From NCBI RefSeq assembly GCF_914767665.1, contig NC_059503.1:15872001-15936000 (forward strand): DNA of 64,000 bases, read 5' to 3'. Shown in pieces: positions 12,761-25,162 of this stretch. Positions within the stretch are counted from its first letter, which is position 1. Each line of letters opens with the position of its first letter. This DNA is from Harmonia axyridis (taxonomy: Eukaryota > Arthropoda > Insecta > Coleoptera > Coccinellidae). A program made the position numbers and the translations under genes. The notes under the pieces were generated by a model. The model saw only the letters and a program-made list of their open reading frames with translations, was not told the origin of the DNA and did not search any database.

Positions 12761-12810
12761 ATTACCAGCATAGACCTAATATCCATGGATATTAGGTCTA
12801 TGATTACCAG
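12761..12810. repeat. 34-bp perfect palindrome flanked by 8-bp direct repeat
   Basis: Positions 12769-12802 equal their own reverse complement (arms begin CATAGACCTAATATCC; centre CCATGG). ATTACCAG is present at both 12761-12768 and 12803-12810. Removing the palindrome and one ATTACCAG restores an uninterrupted THAP frame (FPQT joins GNKYRVWVE). The structure is what two transposon ends fused head to head would leave with an 8-bp target duplication, the size made by hAT and P-type elements. Family is unknown. Confidence 0.85.
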
Positions 12811-13167
12811 TTTGAGGGAAAGCATGGAACGTGATATTTGTACTTTTTTTTTCCGAGGAAGAACACTGAGGAACTGAACAATAGCGATTCGAACGACTCA
12901 TAACTATTAAAATAATTTAAGAAAAATATAAATATTTGTAGAATATCACACAAACACACAGCAGAATGCAAGAACCTCAGAGGAATGAAAAGGACTGACT
13001 ACCTCTCAGGTAAGAGCCATAGCAAACCATGGCAACATTTATAGTTACTCTGATTGTCACCAGGTGGCGTAGCGCTTATCTTGATTCGCCTATTGCTGAT
13101 TGGTATATTACAACCAAAAAACAAATCTATGATCCTTGTTTTCCAGAAAACTTAAAAAGCCTTTTAA

Positions 13168-13935
13168 ATGGAATCGATATCGAATAATATAGAATCAGGT
13201 GTACAATTGTTTTCTCGTGTCAACAGTAAAAATGAAAAGTTAATTAATCTAAATGAAAAATTTTTTGGAGAAGAAGATCTCATCAACTCAAATGTTGAAA
13301 TAATTTCAGATTATACTACAGATAAAAATAAACTACTGACAGATTTCATTATAAGAACCATTCTACCTGATTCATTAAACAACAATTGGAAAAACTGTGG
13401 ACTTATATTTATTAACACAAATTTTCAAATTGGTATATTCCAGATTATCAAGACTATTGATCAACACTTAAAAGACTTGAACGTCAAAAATAGGAAAACA
13501 ATTATAGAAGAAAGCTTACGAAATCTTATTATTTTGAACTGTTTCAATTGGACACAGTTGGAAGTAACTATATACAGTCTTGAGGAAAAAATTAAAAAGC
13601 GACCGAATGTTTGTACCTTAATATTAGATGATATTACCTCTTTTTATTGGATAAAGAAACAAGAACAAGAAAAACTGAGTACCCTTATGTATTCACAAAA
13701 AGTATTCAGTTTGATATACAGTATTATCAAGAGTTCAAACCTTTTTTTTGTGTTTGGAAGAACAGAAAACAATGAACTCAATAAAGATAAGCGATTATCC
13801 CAGAATATTGATTATCAAATAATTATAAACAAAACAAATGAAACTTCATTTGAAGCCAAAGTAAAAAATTATAAATCTGATCAGATTAATCTTGTTTCCT
13901 ATTCTAATACATGTTTCAAAATTATTTTCAATTAA
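13168..13935 (+). CDS. XRCC2: XRCC2-like RAD51 paralogue, 255 aa, single exon
   Basis: The product resembles XRCC2, a RAD51-family protein that acts in homologous recombination as part of the BCDX2 complex in the nucleus. The N-terminus (ESGVQLFSRV, then LNEKFFGEEDLI) matches the XRCC2 start. ILPDSL, LIFINTNFQIGIFQ, and the Walker B-type strand CTLILDDITSFYWI follow in the family order. The C-terminal IDYQIIINKTNE corresponds to the conserved IDY region. Length is close to the usual 220-280 aa. The Walker A position (residues about 46-54) reads SDYTTDKNK and lacks the G-x4-GKT pattern, so ATP binding by this subunit is doubtful. Walker A is reported as dispensable for vertebrate XRCC2. A polyadenylation signal lies near 13974. 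Confidence 0.8.
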   Translation: MESISNNIESGVQLFSRVNSKNEKLINLNEKFFGEEDLINSNVEIISDYTTDKNKLLTDFIIRTILPDSLNNNWKNCGLIFINTNFQIGIFQIIKTIDQHLKDLNVKNRKTIIEESLRNLIILNCFNWTQLEVTIYSLEEKIKKRPNVCTLILDDITSFYWIKKQEQEKLSTLMYSQKVFSLIYSIIKSSNLFFVFGRTENNELNKDKRLSQNIDYQIIINKTNETSFEAKVKNYKSDQINLVSYSNTCFKIIFN

Positions 13936-15119
13936 TTTTTTTTATAACTGGGGAGTTTCTACTCTTTGAATGAAATAAATCATCATCAATAAGTCACTTA
14001 TGATTATTCAAAATAATACTGAGTTTGTCTTGAAGAAAAATTCTGTCCTTAACTGATTACCCTCATAGGCTGTAATTTCACATGAATCCTATCAAAAATT
14101 ATATCCTTATAAAAATTAATGAAAGCACTAACCGAAGAGCCCTTTAACAATTGCTTATATAATTTTTTTTCCAAATAAAGGTCTATTGGAGATTCAACTA
14201 GAAATAAACATAGCAGACTACTTAAAAACCAATTCTTGCCCAGTCTTCATGTTTCTTTTTTGCATAAAATAATATACAATTGAATTATTCTGACTTAATT
14301 CAAAACTTTCAACTTATCCATATATGATTTTTATAATTGTTGGTATCATAACCATTTTTAATTTCAACTTGACCCATTCCAATTATCATTAAGTGCACAG
14401 ATTTCAATCCTCCATAAATTTTTTCAAATGATTGTGAAGTTTCTCTTAGGCAATAAATTGAAGGAACACTTCAAATACTCCCTTTTTCTTGAAGATTAAC
14501 TCGGAACAAGGTATTTTTCATAAAGGAAAATTTAAACTAAAATTTTGGAACAAATTTTTCTTTAATAAAATTGATACACTTTGAAAGAATAACGAATGAA
14601 TTATCTAGAAATGCTAGTACACACTAATTTACACCTTATGAATATAAAAAATAAATATTGAAAAATTCCAAAATGCTGTTTGAAAAATAGTTACAATCCT
14701 AATGTGGAGTTATACTGGAAGAATATTTCACAGAAGACTGTTCAATATTTAATATATTGAGATTAATCAGGATTTAAACAAAATCTCTTCAAAAATTTAG
14801 GACAGGATGTTAAAGAAAAGAACAAATTTAGCCTTAATTGAGAAAATTCAACCAAGGTGTTTTATTATTATCTAAACGCTGTACATTATGCAATAGTCAC
14901 TTCCAATACATGCATACGATTTCCAATAATATATGACAAGTTCATCTTTTAATGTAAGCCCAAAGTCACTGATATTTGTCATATAATTTTGGAACCCTCC
15001 TACGTAAAAAAAAATCTCCTATTGCTGCATTTAACTTAAGTTGTATGAGTTTATGATCTTTTCTTAACAGCATGAGAATGATGGTAAACAGGTATGTTTT
15101 TTTATGCCTATGGCAGTGT
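13936..15119. other. Intergenic: 3' ends of XRCC2 and ATP synthase c genes
   Basis: About 1.2 kb, very AT-rich, without supported coding sequence. It holds the 3' UTRs of two convergent genes. I see no repeat structure here. Confidence 0.5.
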
Positions 15120-15923
<804 letters not shown>

Positions 15924-16439
15924 TTTGATTGCTTATTTTATGTCGTTGGAACGTTAAGAAGAAAACTGAAACAAAATATTATTTATTAAAAATCTTATAA
16001 GAATTACACGGCAGTGACGTTACGTAACGATAGAATAAAAGTTCAAAGAGGAGCTGTAATTATGTAATATTTTCGATGAATAGCTAATTTTATCAAGTTT
16101 GAAGAAAATTCTATAATGAGAATGAGGAAATTGTATTAAAAAAGTACAAAATATATTTAGTGACGTTTTGGTTGTAATGGCCGCAAATTGGATCGGCTTT
16201 TTCGGTGTTCTGTAATTCATGATAATTTGAAGTTTTTCAACAAGGAAAACGAAAAATATTCCAGAAAAATTGAAACAGATAAAGAAACTAACAAAAAAGT
16301 AAAGGAAAACCAAAGATTAGCTTTGGAAAATTGAAGAAAATTTAAGATTATACAAGACTACTCACTGCGCTCAACGCCTTATAGCACAGAAACAGTGGAT
16401 GAAATCGGTCGAAGGAGGTGAGGAGGTGACCTAAGCTAG

Positions 16440-16919
16440 GAGACAGCGCAATAAAAGCGAATTACTCAAAGCTGGTTGGTCGTATCGGAAAATTTGACGT
16501 TGATAAGTCCACGGAGTGGAAATTGAAAAACGCATGCGTCATGACACCTAAGGCCGCTTTTTGATTAGCAATTTTCATCAATTCAATGAACCGTTTTTCA
16601 GAAATTATGTAATCATATCATTCTCAACGGTATTCTTTGGTAAATAAAAATTACGTCTATTAAAAATGAAATCGTTTTCGTTTATATTTTTTGTGAACCC
16701 AATCAAAGTCGAATCACAGAATTTATTTGTGTAGATCATATGCATTGTGAATTAATTTTCCTTCAAATGTCAAAGATTGACTTTCACTGGATTTCACATC
16801 TACGATTTATAGGTTAGAAAGTACTTTTCAAAGCCTGTTTATCTGGTGTAGAAGTTTATTTATCATTTCATTGGTATTTATTTCATTCTATCCATATCAT
16901 TCTTTCAACTTTCACCAAT
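16440..16919. promoter_or_regulatory. Shared upstream region between ATP synthase c and ABCF1 genes
   Basis: The likely non-coding exon of the minus-strand ATP synthase c gene ends near 16430 and the ABCF1 start codon is at 16920. The roughly 500 bp between must hold both promoters. I see no clear TATA box. The assignment rests on gene geometry only. Confidence 0.4.
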
Positions 16920-19900
16920 ATGTCTAAAAAATCAAATAAGAAAAATAAAATTGTCAATGAAGATGATGATTTCAATTCAAAAAATGGTGTAGCCCTTAAA
17001 CGTAAGGACTTGAAGAAAAAAGGTAAAGGTGATTACAGTGAGGATGAAGATGATCTTAAATCAAAAACTAAGGTCGATGAGAAATTGGAAATGGGATCTA
17101 AAAAAAGTATGTTTTTAATTGTTAGTTGGAAATATATTTTTTAACAGCTGTTTTACAGAGTCTACACTAGATGAAAAGGACACTGAACAAAAACCTGAAA
17201 CAAAGAAGAAGGGTTCCAAAAAAGGTATCATCGTTTTTTTTGTATTTCTGAATTGTCACTTACCCTATTTAATTAATTGCATAGAGAAATGATGATTGAC
17301 CTTCAATCTAGTTCAATTCTAACATGATACATTTCTGATTAAAAATTATATTATATTAACTAAATTATAAGTCTCATTATGGGATAATTCAATTATGAAA
17401 TTGTAGCATTCCACCACAAAAATTTTAATTGAGTATTCTTATTTCTCTGCATAAATGTGGCTTGCCTAAAAAACTGTCCATTCAGTTCAAAGGATATATT
17501 GTCTTTGAATTGAAGGTGAAAACTAAATAATAGAAAAATTTCATTTAAGTATCAGATGAGTTGAATAGAATCTATTAAATTCAAAATTAATAATGGAAAG
17601 ATGAAGCACTTTATGGAAAAACTCATTTTTATATTTCACCTAAATTATAGTATAGTTGAAGATTTGAAGAATAAACCATTTTCAAATTTCAGGCAGATCA
17701 AAGGATGATTGGTCAGATAAGGGAAGTGATATTGAATTGAAATTATCTGAAGATGAGGAATCAGTACCAATTGCAAAAAAAGGCAAAAAAGGAAAGCAAA
17801 TAAAGTCCACTAAAGGTTTGTAGCAAGAATATTTCTGGTTTTCAATAATTTATTGCCATAGCTATCCACAAGCAAAATAAAATATTTTCTATCAAATATA
17901 ATTAAAAGTCTGTTCCTTGATCCTAAAGCAGTTCTCACAAAATGGTAGTTTGGAATGTATCAAAAATTAAACTGAAATTGAACATTGAAATGATATTGGA
18001 TAATGGAAACAGTACTAAAATTTTATGAAATCCATGATATGTAATTTCTACTATTAATGTAGTTATTTGTTTAGGTAAATCAAAAAATGTGATTGAAGCT
18101 AGTGATGAGGAACAAAAAAAGTCAGATGATGAGAAACCTCCTGAACCAGTCATCAAAGAAAAAAAGGGAAAACGACAAAATAAAACTGCCAAAGGTTGGT
18201 ACTCTCATTTTTACGTCTAAATCTATAATTTCTACTATAAACTATTATAAAAAAGTAAACATTAGTTTATGTTAATGTTTTTTATTGGAAGCTTCTATTC
18301 TAATGAAATCCTTTTTACTACAATTGATTACTTAAGTAAATACCAACTAAAGCATTTATAACATTTATGTTATACGATTGATCTGTTCATAACTTCCAGC
18401 TCAAATGGTAATTATGATTTCATTTTATTTCAGGAAAGGCTAAAAATGATGATTGGTCTGATAAGGATAGCGAGGTTGATATGAATTTATCAGAAGATGA
18501 AAAGCCTGTTGCACCAATACCTAAAGGAAAGAAAGGAAAACAGAAAACAAAAGGTGGGTAAATCTCTATGTTTTAGAGCCAGAACAATTTGATATTAATT
18601 TACTTCTTTATCAAACAGGAAAATCGAAAAATGATGATTGGTCTGATAAAGATAGTGATGTTGACGTGAATTTATCAGAAGATGAAAAGCCAGTTGCACC
18701 AATACCTAAAGGAAAGAAGGGAAAGCAGAAAACAAAAGGTGGATAAATCACTGTTTCATATCTGAAATAATTCATTTGATATTGATTTACTTCTTTATCA
18801 CACAGGAAAATCGAAAAATGATGATTGGTCTGATAAGGATAGCAATGTTGACATCAATCTATCAGAAGATGAGAAGCCAGCAGTTCCAGTTCCCAAGGGA
18901 AAGAAAGGAAAACAGAATAAAAACACAAAAGGTTCATACAGTTATTTCTACAGAACTGAAAATATTTATGCAATAATGACAAAACCAAATATAAATATGA
19001 AAATATTTTTTGTAGGAAAATCCAAGAATGATGATTGGTCTGATAAAGATAGTGTTGAAATGGACATTTCAGAAGATGAAAAACCACCTGTTCCAATTAC
19101 CAAAGGAAAAAAATCAAAACAGAATAAGTCTACAAAAGGTAAATGAATTTGCATATTTTAAAAAGAGTAAAATATTCATTTCACTGATACGATGACTACA
19201 TTACATTTTTAATATACTAAAAAAACATATCTGCAGGAATATCCAAAAATGAAGAAATGCCTAGTGTCGAAAGTGATATGGAATTAGATGAATCAGAAGA
19301 TGAAAAACCAGTATTGCCTGTGGTCAAAGAAAAAAAAGAAAAATTAAATGAAGCTTCCAAGAGTAAGAATAATATTTATGAAAAAATTCAAACTCACTTT
19401 TTACATATTTGAAGCAATTAATATAATATCCTCAACTCTTGCGAAATAATTAACTTAGTGTAGGAATTGAACCTTTAGATTACTCCTAACAGTGTCATAG
19501 AAAATAATTTCATAAATTCCATTTTCATATTATAGGTACATTAAAGATAGAAAGTTTATCTGGAGACAATGATATTGAAAAAACAGATAAAGACAACGTC
19601 CCAGAAGAAATTGAAAGCAATGTGGCTAAAGGTAACTATTTACAATTCACAAATCTTATTCTGAGTGGTCATTTTTCTTTCCTATTTATTGAATAGATGA
19701 ATCTAAACTTGATGAGAAGAAGTCTGATAATATTGAACAAGTTAAAGTAGAAGAACCAATTAAAAAAGAGAAGAAAATTAAAACTAAAACAGGTGAATTA
19801 ATTTTCCATAATTCTTATATTCAACATTACATAATTTTGAATTTTTCAGTTGAAGAAATAAAAGATGAAGTAGCTACAGAAAAGTTACCTAATGAAGAAT

Positions 19901-22900
19901 CCATTGAGAAATTAGCTGAAGAAGTTGACAATATGAAGATTGCCAGCGAGAAAGTAGAAGAGAAAAATAGTGTGAGCTCTGAAAAAAAAATGACCCACAA
20001 AGAAAAGAAGAAAATGAAAAAACAACAGGACTATGAGAAACAGATGGAAACAATGCTGAAAAAAGGAGGACAAGGACATTCGGAACTTGATAGCAATTTC
20101 ACAGTATCTCAAGCTCAAAAGTCCAAAGGACAATTGGAAGCTCTAGAAAATGCTGTAGACATCAAAGTTGAAAATTTCACTATCTCAGCTAAAGGAAATG
20201 ATCTCTTTGTTAACGCATCTCTACTAATTGCCAACGGAAGACATTATGGTTTAGTTGGACCCAATGGGTAGGTATTCACTAATTGAGATAACTGATTTCT
20301 TAGATAGGAACAAGTTAGATTTGTGAATTGGATGAAAACAAAAATTTCTTAAAGTAATTTTTTTAATTCAACACAAAATGAGAGAACCACAAGCAATGTT
20401 CTTTAGTATATAGTTACAATTTTTTAAATTGAAATAGTACTGTTTATCCTTTTCTGAAGAATTGTAAAGTGTGGCAGTATTACTGATGAAGTATGAAATT
20501 TCGTTGTTGCCTGATATTCAGTACAAAGATAAGAAAATTCTAATGAATGAATTTGATTCGTAATGTGGTTAGATTTTCATAAAAGGTTAACATACAATAT
20601 AATTGAGAGACAGTTCATTTGGTAATTCTGTAATCATTATTCCATTAGTCATGGAAAAACTACTCTTCTTCGACACATTGCATCAAGAGCATTTGCTATT
20701 CCTCCAAATATAGATATTCTATATTGTGAACAAGAAGTAGTGGCCGATGATTTCACAGCTGTTGAATCTGTACTGAAAGCTGATGTAAAAAGAACAAAAT
20801 TGTTGGAAGAAGTGAAAAAACTTGAGGAAACATTCAATCTGGGTGATTTGGAAGTTCAAGACAAACTTAATGAAGTGTATGCAGAATTGAAAGCTATTGG
20901 AGCTGATTCTGCAGAGCCAAGAGCACGCAGAATCTTGGCAGGTTTGGGATTTTCTAAAGAAATGCAGGTAAAGTTATTTTAACTAACCATTTTTATATTG
21001 ACTGATTCTATAAAAAGTAATATTGATGAACAGGACAGAGCAACTAAGAATTTCTCTGGAGGTTGGCGAATGAGAGTTTCTCTGGCTAGAGCTTTATATT
21101 TGGAACCTACCCTGTTACTTCTTGATGAACCTACAAACCATTTGGACTTAAATGCAGTAATTTGGCTAGATAAGTATGTTGAAAATAAATTTTTAAATGA
21201 ATCTTCAATTTTTACTTCAATTCATTATGCTTCAATAATGATTCTATTGAATTATAAATACAAATTGGATTTTTGTTTCAGTTATTTACAAGGATGGAAG
21301 AAAACATTACTTATAGTTTCTCACGATCAATGTTTCTTAGATAATGTTTGTAATGATATTATTCATTTGGATACACAGAAATTACACTACTACAAGGGTA
21401 ACTACTCAATGTTCAAAAAAATGCATGAACAGAAAAGGAAGGAAATGATTAAAGAATATGAAAAACAAGAAAAACGTTTGAAGGAAATGAAATCTCATGG
21501 AACTTCCAAAAAACAAGCTGTAAGTTATAAAGTTTTGAAATATAAGAGAAAAATGGGAGTAAGGAATTATTTATTTATTTCAGGAAAAGAAACAGAAGGA
21601 AGCGTTGACCAGAAAACAAGAGAAAAATAGGAGTAAGGTTATGAAAGAAGAAGAAACAGTACCTACGGAACTTCTTCAAAGGCCTAAAGATTATAATGTG
21701 AAATTTTCATTTCCTGAACCACCACCCTTACAACCGCCAATCTTGGGTTTGCATGGTAAGAGACTATTCACTTAAGTTTCAGGTTTTATGAAATTTTGCC
21801 ATTTTCTGACTTTATTGGGGTAGGATAAGTTTAGTCTATCTATAGGATAGCTTAACTGAAATACAATGTGATTTTTTTTTCCTTGCACATTTCTTATCGT
21901 CGTTCATTATAGAACATCATCATTTATGTTGTGGCTTACACCTGAATTTTTAATTTTTATGCTGATTGAACCTAATAAAAATAAGGCTGAACAAGGTGCA
22001 ACCTGATAACTATCTTTTCCATAAGTCCACAGTCAACTACAATGTACATAATAGATATTTTTATTGAATTAAGCTCATAATATTAGGTTAAATAGAGCAG
22101 ATTATGTTTGCATATAACTACGCCTTTTCTCATATCTATTAATATACCTGTGATTATCATGCAACAGTTTATTAATGTGATAATAAAGACCATTTTTATT
22201 ATTCTTGTCCACAATAAAGAGAAAAAACAACTCAATTATGCAAAGGAAATCACAATATAAACAATGACATGCCTATCATAGCCACATTGAATTTTACTTA
22301 TGTCTCTGAATTGTCCAATATTGTAAATAAATAAATTGTTAGCATTATTTTTTGACATGGACTAGTAAAACCATTATTTAGCAAGATATATATATTATTG
22401 ATATTTATGATGTAATCGAATAATTTTTTTTGCAGATGTGACTTTTGCTTATGAAGGTCAAAAACCTCTTTTTGTTAATGTTGAATTTGGAATTGATATG
22501 AGTAGTAGGGTAGCTATTGTTGGTCCTAATGGGGTAGGAAAATCCACATTCCTAAAATTGTTAACTGGCGACTTGGAACCTACTAAGGGAGAAGTTAGGA
22601 AAAATTATAGACTGGTAAGTTTATTATTGCTACGTGATGAAACACATCTTAATGGAAAATGTTTTCAGAGAATTGGAAGGTTTGATCAGCATTCAGGAGA
22701 ACATTTAACTGCAGAAGAGACTCCATCTGAGTATTTAATGAGATTATTTAATTTGCCTTATGAAAAGGCTAGAAAACAGCTTGGTACATTTGGTCTAGCA
22801 AGCTTTGCACACTCAATAAAAATGAAAGATTTGTCTGGAGGTCAAAAAGCTAGAGTAGCTTTAGCTGAGTTATGTTTGAATGCTCCGGATGTACTCATTT

Positions 22901-23294
22901 TGGTTAGTATGTCCCTACATTTGGAAGTGTATGATACTGATAAAAATCTTTTCAGGATGAACCTACAAATAATTTGGATATTGAGTCAATTGATGCATTA
23001 GGAGAAGCAATAAATGAATTTAGTGGAGGAGTTATAATAGTGTCTCACGACGAAAGGCTCATAAGGTACAATATTTTTAATACTCTATATAACCTATCAA
23101 TTATTGTGAAATAGGAATAGCTAAGTCATATTATTTTTTTTAGGGAAACGGATTGTGCATTATTTATTATAGAAGACCAGACAATAAATGAGATGGATGG
23201 TGACTTTGATGACTACAGAAAAGAACTTCTGGAAAGTCTTGGTGAAGTTATCAATAATCCTAGTATAGCTGCTAATGCTGCTGTTCAACAATAG
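16920..23294 (+). CDS. ABCF1: ABCF1 (ATP-binding cassette F, translation factor), 1084 aa, 20 exons
   Basis: Exons: 16920-17106, 17159-17224, 17693-17815, 18075-18194, 18434-18553, 18619-18738, 18806-18931, 19016-19138, 19237-19362, 19536-19631, 19697-19792, 19850-20267, 20649-20967, 21034-21173, 21292-21519, 21584-21755, 22436-22614, 22669-22903, 22956-23065, 23144-23294; frame intact. ABCF1 binds ribosomes/eIF2 and promotes translation initiation; it has no membrane domain. The N-terminal 430 residues are Lys/Asp/Glu/Ser-rich with repeated modules. NBD1 has Walker A GPNGHGKTT (split by an intron), signature FSGGWRMRVSLARAL and Walker B LLLLDEPTNHLD. NBD2 has GPNGVGKST, LSGGQKARVALAEL and LDEPTNNLD, with IVSHDERLIR. 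The protein is longer than human ABCF1 (about 845 aa) because of the module array. A polyadenylation signal follows near 23318. Confidence 0.95.
18434..19138 (+). repeat. Tandemly duplicated exon units within ABCF1
   Basis: Exons at 18434, 18619, 18806 and 19016 are near copies, each encoding NDDWSDKDS (or NDDWSDKDSE/D/N/V), then LSEDEKP or ISEDEKP, a Pro/Val stretch and KGKKGKQ or similar. Exons at 17693, 18075 and 19237 are more diverged members. The first three units repeat at about 185-187 bp, and the introns between them are also alike (both end TTACTTCTTTATCA-CAG-like). This shows duplication of exon plus intron at the DNA level. Confidence 0.9.
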
Positions 23295-24162
23295 AAAAAT
23301 ATAAAATAATTATTTTAATAAAAATACGTTTTTCATTCTTAAGATTAAAAAAAAACATTAAATGTGCAAGTATCCAAATCAAACCAACTATTATTAAAGG
23401 TAATTTTATTACATGTCCTTTGAAGTGAGATAGCTACACCGCCCTTTCAAGCCTATCAAAATTAAAAAATACAGAAAAACTGTTTGAAAAAACCTGTTTC
23501 CCAGATTCATGAAAAAATTAGCATGGGTAATAAAAATCTAGTAACAAGGCATATTAACACTTAATTTTGTCAGTCTGTATGTACTAATCTCGCAAAACTA
23601 CTCCACAGATTTTATTGTAGTTTTCACATTTGCATTAAAATCAGTTTGGAGAAACATTAAGGCTTTGTTTTGTTGCAATCGGCGGATGGGAGTAAAAAAT
23701 GTTATCTTCACCTGATGATAGCCTTCCTCTTGTATAACGTCTTGGGCTAAAACTTGCATAGATATGGATGGTATGTGATGCCATTGTTGTCAGTTGGTTT
23801 ATCTAAATGAAATGTTTCGGCAATACTATCCTCTTGAAATAAGACAACAACACTTGATTGTTTACTTCAAGGTGAACATTTACTATCGTTCCAATGAAGT
23901 GATAACACCATTGAAAAACTCAAGAAATATCTCTGATGATAAATTGAGGATTCCAAGGAATAGGTCCATTTTTCAGGGGAAACAGATGAAAATATTAAAC
24001 TAATGTTTTCTTAAATATTTTATGAAAACTCAATAAAAACAAGTAAACAGAGGTTTTATTAAATATCAACCAGTTTTAGCTTACACCTACAATGTTAGTA
24101 CTATTTTTCATACCCATCTCAATCCAATTATATTACTTTGTCCTAACACATCCCAAATTACT
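23295..24162. other. Intergenic: 3' ends of ABCF1 and CISD2-like genes
   Basis: Convergent 3' flanks. The AATAAA near 23318 serves ABCF1. TTTATT near 24056 could be the polyadenylation signal of the minus-strand gene. I see no supported exon; an open frame at 23794-24003 has no homology I recognise. Confidence 0.45.
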
Positions 24163-24944
24163 TCATTCTTTTTTTACAATCAAAGGACCAACATTATCAT
24201 CATTCTCTTTATTATAAGTGCCATGACTTCCATCACAATATGGCCACTGAAAAAAGGTTGAAATTAAAATTTTCAGTTAAAAGTTAGAGAATGGAAGAGT
24301 GTAACCTTACATAAACAATAATCAAGTTGTGACATCATTACAATATCAAAGGTCAAACAAAACAGATATACATAAATTAAGAGTACCTAATTGGAACAAT
24401 ATTCAAAAAATTATTAACAAAATATAATTATAAAACCTCAACAAAATTTCATGCCATATACTTACATTTTTAGATCTCCAGCATCGACAAAATACTGCTT
24501 TTTCAGTAATATCTTCAACATCTATTATATCAACTACTTTAGGAGAGTTTTTAAGTATTTTAGGATTTACTTTTCCACAAGGTGGTGCTCTAGCTTTTGG
24601 GCAGAATGCAAGGTAGGAAACGTAAGTAGCACCAGCAACACATGCAAATGGAGGTATTAATGAAATCCAATCTCTTACTAAAAACAAATACCATTAGATA
24701 TTCAATGTTTTTCATATAGAGGGTGCTCTTTGCAATTTTGAATTTTAATAAATACAAGAAAAGAACTATCACATCGGCTCGTTACAAATTTTGATTTATT
24801 AAAATTTTAAGTGTATTATAATCATATCATTTAAGATTAGCATTAAAATATCCTACAGCTTAAACGGAACCATCCTCCTGCAGTATCAGGTATTGGTAAA
24901 TTGGAGAGATAATTAGGAAGGGTAACTTTTATCAATTGTGCCAT
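24163..24944 (-). CDS. CISD2: CDGSH iron-sulfur domain protein (CISD2-like), 127 aa
   Basis: Exons 24944-24857, 24677-24466 and 24246-24163 join in phase. The product is a membrane-anchored 2Fe-2S protein of the mitoNEET/NAF-1 family, expected on the ER or outer mitochondrial membrane. Residues about 33-52 (WISLIPPFACVAGATYVSYL) form the single membrane segment. The C-terminal CDGSH domain has CRCWRSKNWPYCDGSH, giving the three Cys and one His cluster ligands, and ends DNVGPLIVKKE. The N-terminal MAQLIKVTLPNYLSNLPIP matches the CISD2-type leader better than CISD1. The donor of exon 1 is T|GTAGGA, a weaker site chosen because it keeps the frame. Confidence 0.93.
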
Positions 24945-25162
24945 TATACGGGTAAAACTTAATGACACTACTTATAACAATAATTCCACACTCGTTACGA
25001 CACCAATTATTTTTTTCTCCAATCAACTGGCAAAATTGAAACTTTTTGGCAGTGACAGTAATGGCTTAATTTTGACAGCTGCCACATCGTTGAAACAAAC
25101 ACTTCATTCATCGACGAGAGTTTTTTGGTGATTTATGTTCAAAAAAATTAATTACTTCCCAC

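Larger units (their letters stand above)
11820..12901 (-). pseudogene. THAP-domain + PIF/Harbinger-type transposase gene, decayed
   Basis: On the minus strand, exon 1 (12901-12608) encodes a THAP zinc finger: CSVPQC near the start, FHAFPQ, WVERKLG, and VCSLHFIDDDYF (C2CH pattern). The THAP region is interrupted by a palindromic insertion that adds an in-frame TAG. Exon 2 begins near 12528 and encodes a Ser/Glu-rich linker with an in-frame TAA near 12330. A frameshift near 12165 and another stop follow. Then come TGLNNMKL and LTKLKCDLSYVTLSVLFGIS, which resembles the helix-turn-helix before the DDE domain of THAP-carrying Harbinger-like (ISL2EU-type) transposases. Reading stops near 11820 before any DDE core. 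At least three disabling changes argue for a pseudogene. Confidence 0.75.

Noticed and set aside
16020..16313. 97-codon minus-strand frame upstream of the ATP synthase c gene
   Set aside because: Lies in the probable 5' UTR intron of that gene; composition is AT-driven and no homology is seen.
20649..20837. Antisense open frame inside ABCF1
   Set aside because: Shadow of the NBD1 exon.
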